Source: Celeribacter baekdonensis (GTDB lineage: Bacteria > Pseudomonadota > Alphaproteobacteria > Rhodobacterales > Rhodobacteraceae). From it: DNA of 64,000 bases. The DNA lies in assembly GCF_003047105.1 (NCBI RefSeq), contig NZ_CP028477.1, forward strand, positions 1 through 64,000. The letters are read 5' to 3'. The notes beneath the pieces are model-generated. The model did not search any database, was not told the DNA's origin, and was given only the letters and a program-made list of their open reading frames with translations. Shown piece by piece: positions 60,798-64,000 of the stretch. Position 1 is the first letter of the stretch, and the number at the start of each line of letters is the position of its first letter. The position numbers and the translations under genes were made by a program.

Positions 60798-61099
60798 CGG
60801 ACCGTTGGTATTACCGTAAAGCACACACCCGCCGCCTTTCAACGGGGCGCACGGTATCCGTCCGCGGCGGTTGGGCAGTTCGGGGCGACCGTGAAAGCAA
60901 GAGGGGCGCATCGTTCAGGCGGACTTGTCCAATATGTGGGGCGCCAATCGTAAGTGTGGGCATGCCCAGAGGTGGATGGGTCCATTTCGAGGGCGGAAGA
61001 GGTCTGACGCGCATCAAACACCCATGCTTGCATCTCGGCGAAGGAATGAGCAGGCGGCGGGACGAAGACACGCCGGACCTTTTTGAGGCGAGGCTATAA
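60794..61099 (+). CDS. Small CxxC protein coupled to sbcC
   Basis: This 101-aa basic protein is of unknown family. A zinc-ribbon-like half reads RRTCPICGAPIVSVGMPRGG, then WVHFEGGRGLTRIKHPCLHL, with CPIC and HPCLH as possible ligands. The N-terminus is rich in Arg and aromatic residues (MTDRWYYRKAHTRRLSTGRT), suggesting nucleic-acid contact. ATG 60794 overlaps the sbcC stop, so it is made with SbcCD and may be an accessory subunit. Known sbcDC operons do not normally have it. Confidence 0.55.
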   Translation: MTDRWYYRKAHTRRLSTGRTVSVRGGWAVRGDRESKRGASFRRTCPICGAPIVSVGMPRGGWVHFEGGRGLTRIKHPCLHLGEGMSRRRDEDTPDLFEARL

Positions 61100-61191
61100 T
61101 TTTGATTTTTTACTAGTGAAGCTTGCGGACAGTTGGCTCCAAGCCCACATCTAGACTCTCTAAGCAAACCAAACACCACATGGAGGTTATT

Positions 61192-61440
61192 ATGGCGGTG
61201 AATCGTAAAGGAACTTCAACCAAGGTTGCCTCGCTTGCAGCAGACACCCTGTTCAAACCTGGCTCGTCACAGGTTGCCCGCAAGCTTGCTGGTTCGGCGT
61301 TGTCTCAGTCCAATACCAATCGACAAACAGGTGCGAATATGGAAGATCTCGCTTCAAAGGTACTTCGCAGCGATCGCTATTCTGAAAAGACAAAGGCACT
61401 TGCCGGTTCGGTGTTGTCCCAGTCAAACAAGAAGCGCTGA
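61192..61440 (+). CDS. Small protein with internal duplication
   Basis: The 82-aa protein has two similar halves: LAADTLFKPGSSQVARKLAG followed by SALSQSN, and LASKVLRSDRYSEKTKALAG followed by SVLSQSN. Each ends in a shared KxLAGSxLSQSN motif. Small Lys/Ser/Ala-rich proteins with such repeats occur widely beside accessory genes. Function is unknown. TGGAGG lies 5 nt before ATG 61192, supporting the start. It is more AT-rich than its neighbours. Confidence 0.6.
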   Translation: MAVNRKGTSTKVASLAADTLFKPGSSQVARKLAGSALSQSNTNRQTGANMEDLASKVLRSDRYSEKTKALAGSVLSQSNKKR

Positions 61441-61519
61441 TTTCGAACGATAAACCTTCGCAAGCCGGGCGATATTCGAACTGCAAAAAAGCTTCACGAA
61501 TCCCTGCACCAAAGCCGGG

Positions 61520-63310
61520 TCAGGGAATCTGGTCATAGCCAAAGCTGCACGCGAGCAGGATATCGGTGGGCTGATAGACGTCGTTCTGTCCCCGCCGCCG
61601 GCCCGCTTCCGAGATGAGGTGTAGGTTCTTCTTCGCTCGGGAACAAATCACGTAGAGGAGCTTGCTAGCGGCCGCGATTTTGTCGTCCTCATTGAAGTGC
61701 GGGACCATGCCTTCGAGCAGACCGAACGCGATCACTGCCTCGAACTCAGCACCCTTCACGCCGTGAATCGTTGAAACGGTAATCCCGGTCTTCTCATCGA
61801 AGACTTTCCGGAACATGGCGACCTCCGCGATCGCGGTAGCACCGTCCGCGACGAGCCGGTCCAGCCTTCGCTGCGATCCTTCAACGAACGCATCAAAATG
61901 TTCGACCAGCATGGGGGAGCTGGCGCGATCGATGCCGAGCGCTGCAAAAAGTGCGTCGAAGCATTCGAGCAGATATTTCAGACCGTCAGTTTCGGCGGAG
62001 GAGATGGCATTCGACGCGCGGAGCAGGCTTTTCCTAGTGATCGCAGCAGTGTTGATGCCGGCCAAGTCGAGCGCAGCGATGACTTCACCGGCCCAGCGGC
62101 TGCGCCGGATGTAGAGTTGCGGCGAAGCCTCAGTCAGGATGATCCGCGCGAGCTTGTACCAGAAATTGTCGATATCGCGGGCAAAGGGCACCATTCCGGG
62201 GCCAGAAAAACTGTAGTCCGGCAATGCGGCCACAAGCTGGCGTGTCATGCTTGCAAGCGGCAGCCATTGCGGCCCAACGATGCAAACCTCGCCTGGGACG
62301 ATCCCCATGGTCTCGACGTTGTAGCGGATCAGCCGCACGACCTCGTCCACCAGCTTAGTGCGATGTGTCGCATAATCGTAGGAGATCGCGCTCACGAAGG
62401 TCTTGTACTTTCCGCCCGCGCTGATCTTCGAGGTGAGCTGGTTGTAGTTCTCGAAGTAGGTGACGATGCGGTCGGACGAGCGGTAGTTCACCGACAGGTC
62501 CATCTCGGTAAAACTGACTCCGCTAAGCGCAGAGAATTCGGCAGGCATGATCGCATAGCCGCCGAGCGAGCCATATATCGCTTGATTGGGATCGCCGACG
62601 ATGAAGGCGTTTGCCTTGCCATTCGAAGCCTTCAGGATAGTGCCGAGTATCGCGTATTGAATCTCCTTGGTGTCCTGATATTCATCGACCAGAACAGTCG
62701 CGAAGATCGATCCCAGCAGAATGCCGATTGAGGGAATATCGCGAACCAGCTGATAGGCGTAGTCGAGAATCATTTCGAAATCGATCTGTCGATTGGCGCG
62801 TAGCTCTGCCCAATATTGCTGGAGCACTGCCTCGACCTTCGCGCGCTTCCAATCCTGGCAAGAGATGACATAGCCAGCAGACGTGAAGTAATGGCCACAG
62901 TCGAAGATGCGCAGACCCCCACCATGCTGGCTGCATAGCAGTTCGTGGGCGCGCTCGGTGTCATGCGCGTTGATCACCCGAAATCCATGTTTCAGCTCGG
63001 GGTGATAAATGGCGTATGGGCGCAAAATCCATTCGAGGCAGAAGGAATGGATCGTGCCGATCCAGAGCTGGGTGGTATCGACGCCGAGCTGTTCGATCCG
63101 CTCCTGGATTTCGTCGGCGGCGCGGTGGGTGTAAGTGATTGCGACGACACGCTGCTTGTCGGAGGTGAGCAAAGACAGCTCACGCGCGATCTTGTAGGTC
63201 AGCGTACGGGTTTTGCCGCTCCCGGGGCAAGCGGTGAGGAACACGCTGCCGGGCTGCTCGATCGCCTTGACCTGGTCCGCATTGAGGTCTTCCGCATTCC
63301 AGACGAACAT
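61520..63310 (-). CDS. gajB: GajB-like UvrD-family helicase (Gabija defence)
   Basis: The 596-aa superfamily-1 helicase has motif I FLTACPGSGKTRTLTYKIAR, Ia AITYTHRAADEIQERI, II VLVDEYQDTKEIQYAILGTI, III FIVGDPNQAIYGSLGGYAIM, IV LSVNYRSSDRIVTYF, V GITVSTIHGVKGAEFEAVIA and VI LLYVICSRAKKNLHLI. It is shorter than UvrD. It starts on the stop of the upstream OLD-type nuclease gene (TGATG), the gajA-gajB order of Gabija, in which the helicase works with the GajA nuclease in anti-phage defence. At 596 aa it is somewhat larger than the first described GajB, so a sister system is possible. Confidence 0.8.
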   Translation of the reverse strand: MFVWNAEDLNADQVKAIEQPGSVFLTACPGSGKTRTLTYKIARELSLLTSDKQRVVAITYTHRAADEIQERIEQLGVDTTQLWIGTIHSFCLEWILRPYAIYHPELKHGFRVINAHDTERAHELLCSQHGGGLRIFDCGHYFTSAGYVISCQDWKRAKVEAVLQQYWAELRANRQIDFEMILDYAYQLVRDIPSIGILLGSIFATVLVDEYQDTKEIQYAILGTILKASNGKANAFIVGDPNQAIYGSLGGYAIMPAEFSALSGVSFTEMDLSVNYRSSDRIVTYFENYNQLTSKISAGGKYKTFVSAISYDYATHRTKLVDEVVRLIRYNVETMGIVPGEVCIVGPQWLPLASMTRQLVAALPDYSFSGPGMVPFARDIDNFWYKLARIILTEASPQLYIRRSRWAGEVIAALDLAGINTAAITRKSLLRASNAISSAETDGLKYLLECFDALFAALGIDRASSPMLVEHFDAFVEGSQRRLDRLVADGATAIAEVAMFRKVFDEKTGITVSTIHGVKGAEFEAVIAFGLLEGMVPHFNEDDKIAAASKLLYVICSRAKKNLHLISEAGRRRGQNDVYQPTDILLACSFGYDQIP

Positions 63311-64000
63311 CAGAGCGTCGCTAGCAAGGTGTTGATCCGGTCGCCTGGAAACGCCTTGAGCATCTCGGCACGCACCGCGTCAAAATCGATCTCGCCTCGT
63401 CGAAAGCGCCCGACATGGTCGGACATGGCGTCGATTTGCGGCAGGGAAACCAGCCCCGATTTAAGCTGCACCTTCAACCGATGCTCAAAAATGCTCGCCA
63501 GTGATTCGACGGAGATCGGCCGATGTGCGCTGAACAGGGCGGACAGCAGATAATTGGGAAGGTGCACATCGGGGGTGATTGCCTTACCGAGAATAATCGC
63601 GAACCAGCCCTTCCCGACTTGCTTCGCCATCGTCAGCACACGCGCGCCGTAGCGGGCAATGTCTCCGGACTCGAGGTCAGCCTTGGCCTGGGCGATGGTT
63701 CCGGCGTCGGTGTAGACGTCGTTGAGGACGGACACGACGGCAGCGCTGTTGCCAGCCAAGATGAAGTCGACCTCGAAGGTATGCTGCGCAAAATGGGCAG
63801 TCAGCCAGGCATTGCCGTGGCAAAAGGAGTTGAGCCGGATAGACCGGGCCGCGCCGGATGTCTGCGAGCCAAGAGCCCTCTTCTTCGCCTTGATCTTGGC
63901 ATCGCTGTCGAGGGGATCAGGCGTCAGGTCAATGAATGCGTGGTCAAGGTCAGTGATGATCGCGCAATTCTTGCGGATGCGCAGGTCGTGGAATAGCACC
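63310..64000 (-). CDS. gajA: GajA-like OLD-family nuclease, C-terminal part (cut by window end)
   Basis: Only the last 230 codons are inside the window, and the frame is open at the edge. They read as the end of an OLD-family Toprim domain: the D-x-D metal site in NCAIITDLDHAFIDLTPDPL, and the conserved Lys in AKQVGKGWFAIILGKAITPD, as in GajA and OLD (KGxFA). The N-terminal ABC ATPase would lie beyond 64000. Co-translation with a UvrD-like helicase is the main support for Gabija. Confidence 0.7.
   Translation of the reverse strand, partial: VLFHDLRIRKNCAIITDLDHAFIDLTPDPLDSDAKIKAKKRALGSQTSGAARSIRLNSFCHGNAWLTAHFAQHTFEVDFILAGNSAAVVSVLNDVYTDAGTIAQAKADLESGDIARYGARVLTMAKQVGKGWFAIILGKAITPDVHLPNYLLSALFSAHRPISVESLASIFEHRLKVQLKSGLVSLPQIDAMSDHVGRFRRGEIDFDAVRAEMLKAFPGDRINTLLATL

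Noticed and set aside
1..64000. Search for tRNA, rRNA, riboswitches and CRISPR arrays
   Set aside because: No tRNA T-loop with matching acceptor stem, no rRNA-like block, no regular direct-repeat array and no riboswitch core were noticed on reading. A covariance-model scan would be needed to exclude small ones.

Overview
The window looks like part of a large, low-copy, mobilizable plasmid (or an integrated plasmid segment) from a Rhodobacterales / Roseobacter-group alphaproteobacterium. Support: a repA-repB-repC replicon with palindromic parS-like sites and an antisense ctRNA; a two-hairpin sRNA with CCUCCUCCC loops (alphaproteobacterial 'cuckoo' type); a GTTC-N7-GTTC LexA box before an imuA-imuB-dnaE2 mutasome; and families typical of these plasmids (DUF736, DUF3768, DUF1403, pRiA4b ORF-3). 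No rRNA, tRNA or core housekeeping genes were seen.

Layout. 1-5.5 kb: a styrene upper-pathway cluster with a LysR regulator, in which the regulator, styA, an ompW porin gene and styB are broken by frameshifts, while styC (styrene oxide isomerase), an EthD-like gene and an aldehyde dehydrogenase remain open. 5.8-10.6 kb: a ParB-like protein and five small plasmid-family genes separated by hairpins; a cuckoo sRNA follows. 10.9-12.8 kb: an NmrA-like reductase divergent from a frameshifted LysR gene. 13-19.6 kb: a 1465-aa strawberry-notch/DarB-like methyltransferase-helicase, a toprim/primase-like protein and a SLOG protein. 19.6-20.3 kb: a HigB/HigA-like toxin-antitoxin pair. 20.9-25.8 kb: DUF736, repABC with ctRNA, and parDE. 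25.8-32.3 kb: a tyrosine recombinase, a TniA-TniB-TniQ transposon with recognisable ends, then DUF1403-scpB. 32.5-34.0 kb: an IS1182-like element.

34.2-41.2 kb is a defence-like cargo block: a 700-aa protein with a PD-(D/E)XK-like core and a SEC-C tail, a convergent second PD-(D/E)XK-like protein, a DUF6088 gene with a truncated AbiEii remnant, an intact AbiEi/AbiEii pair and a pRiA4b ORF-3 protein. 41.4-47.4 kb: the LexA-boxed operon SRAP protease-imuA-imuB-dnaE2. 48.2-54.7 kb: a second, near-identical DUF736 copy and a mobilization module (HTH accessory protein, VirD2-like relaxase, VirD4/TraG coupling protein) with a long inverted repeat that may be oriT. 54.7-64 kb is a second defence/repair block: HNH nuclease, BrxR/CapW-like WYL regulator divergent from sbcD-sbcC and a small CxxC protein, a small internally repeated protein, and a Gabija-type gajA (cut by the window end)-gajB pair.

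Together: maintenance (repABC, two toxin-antitoxin pairs, ScpB), mobilization, SOS mutagenesis and several anti-phage candidates, carried with a decaying catabolic cluster. The best candidates for something undescribed are the SEC-C/PD-(D/E)XK protein with its convergent partner, and the WYL-controlled SbcDC operon with its third small gene. All family calls come from reading motifs; no search was run.
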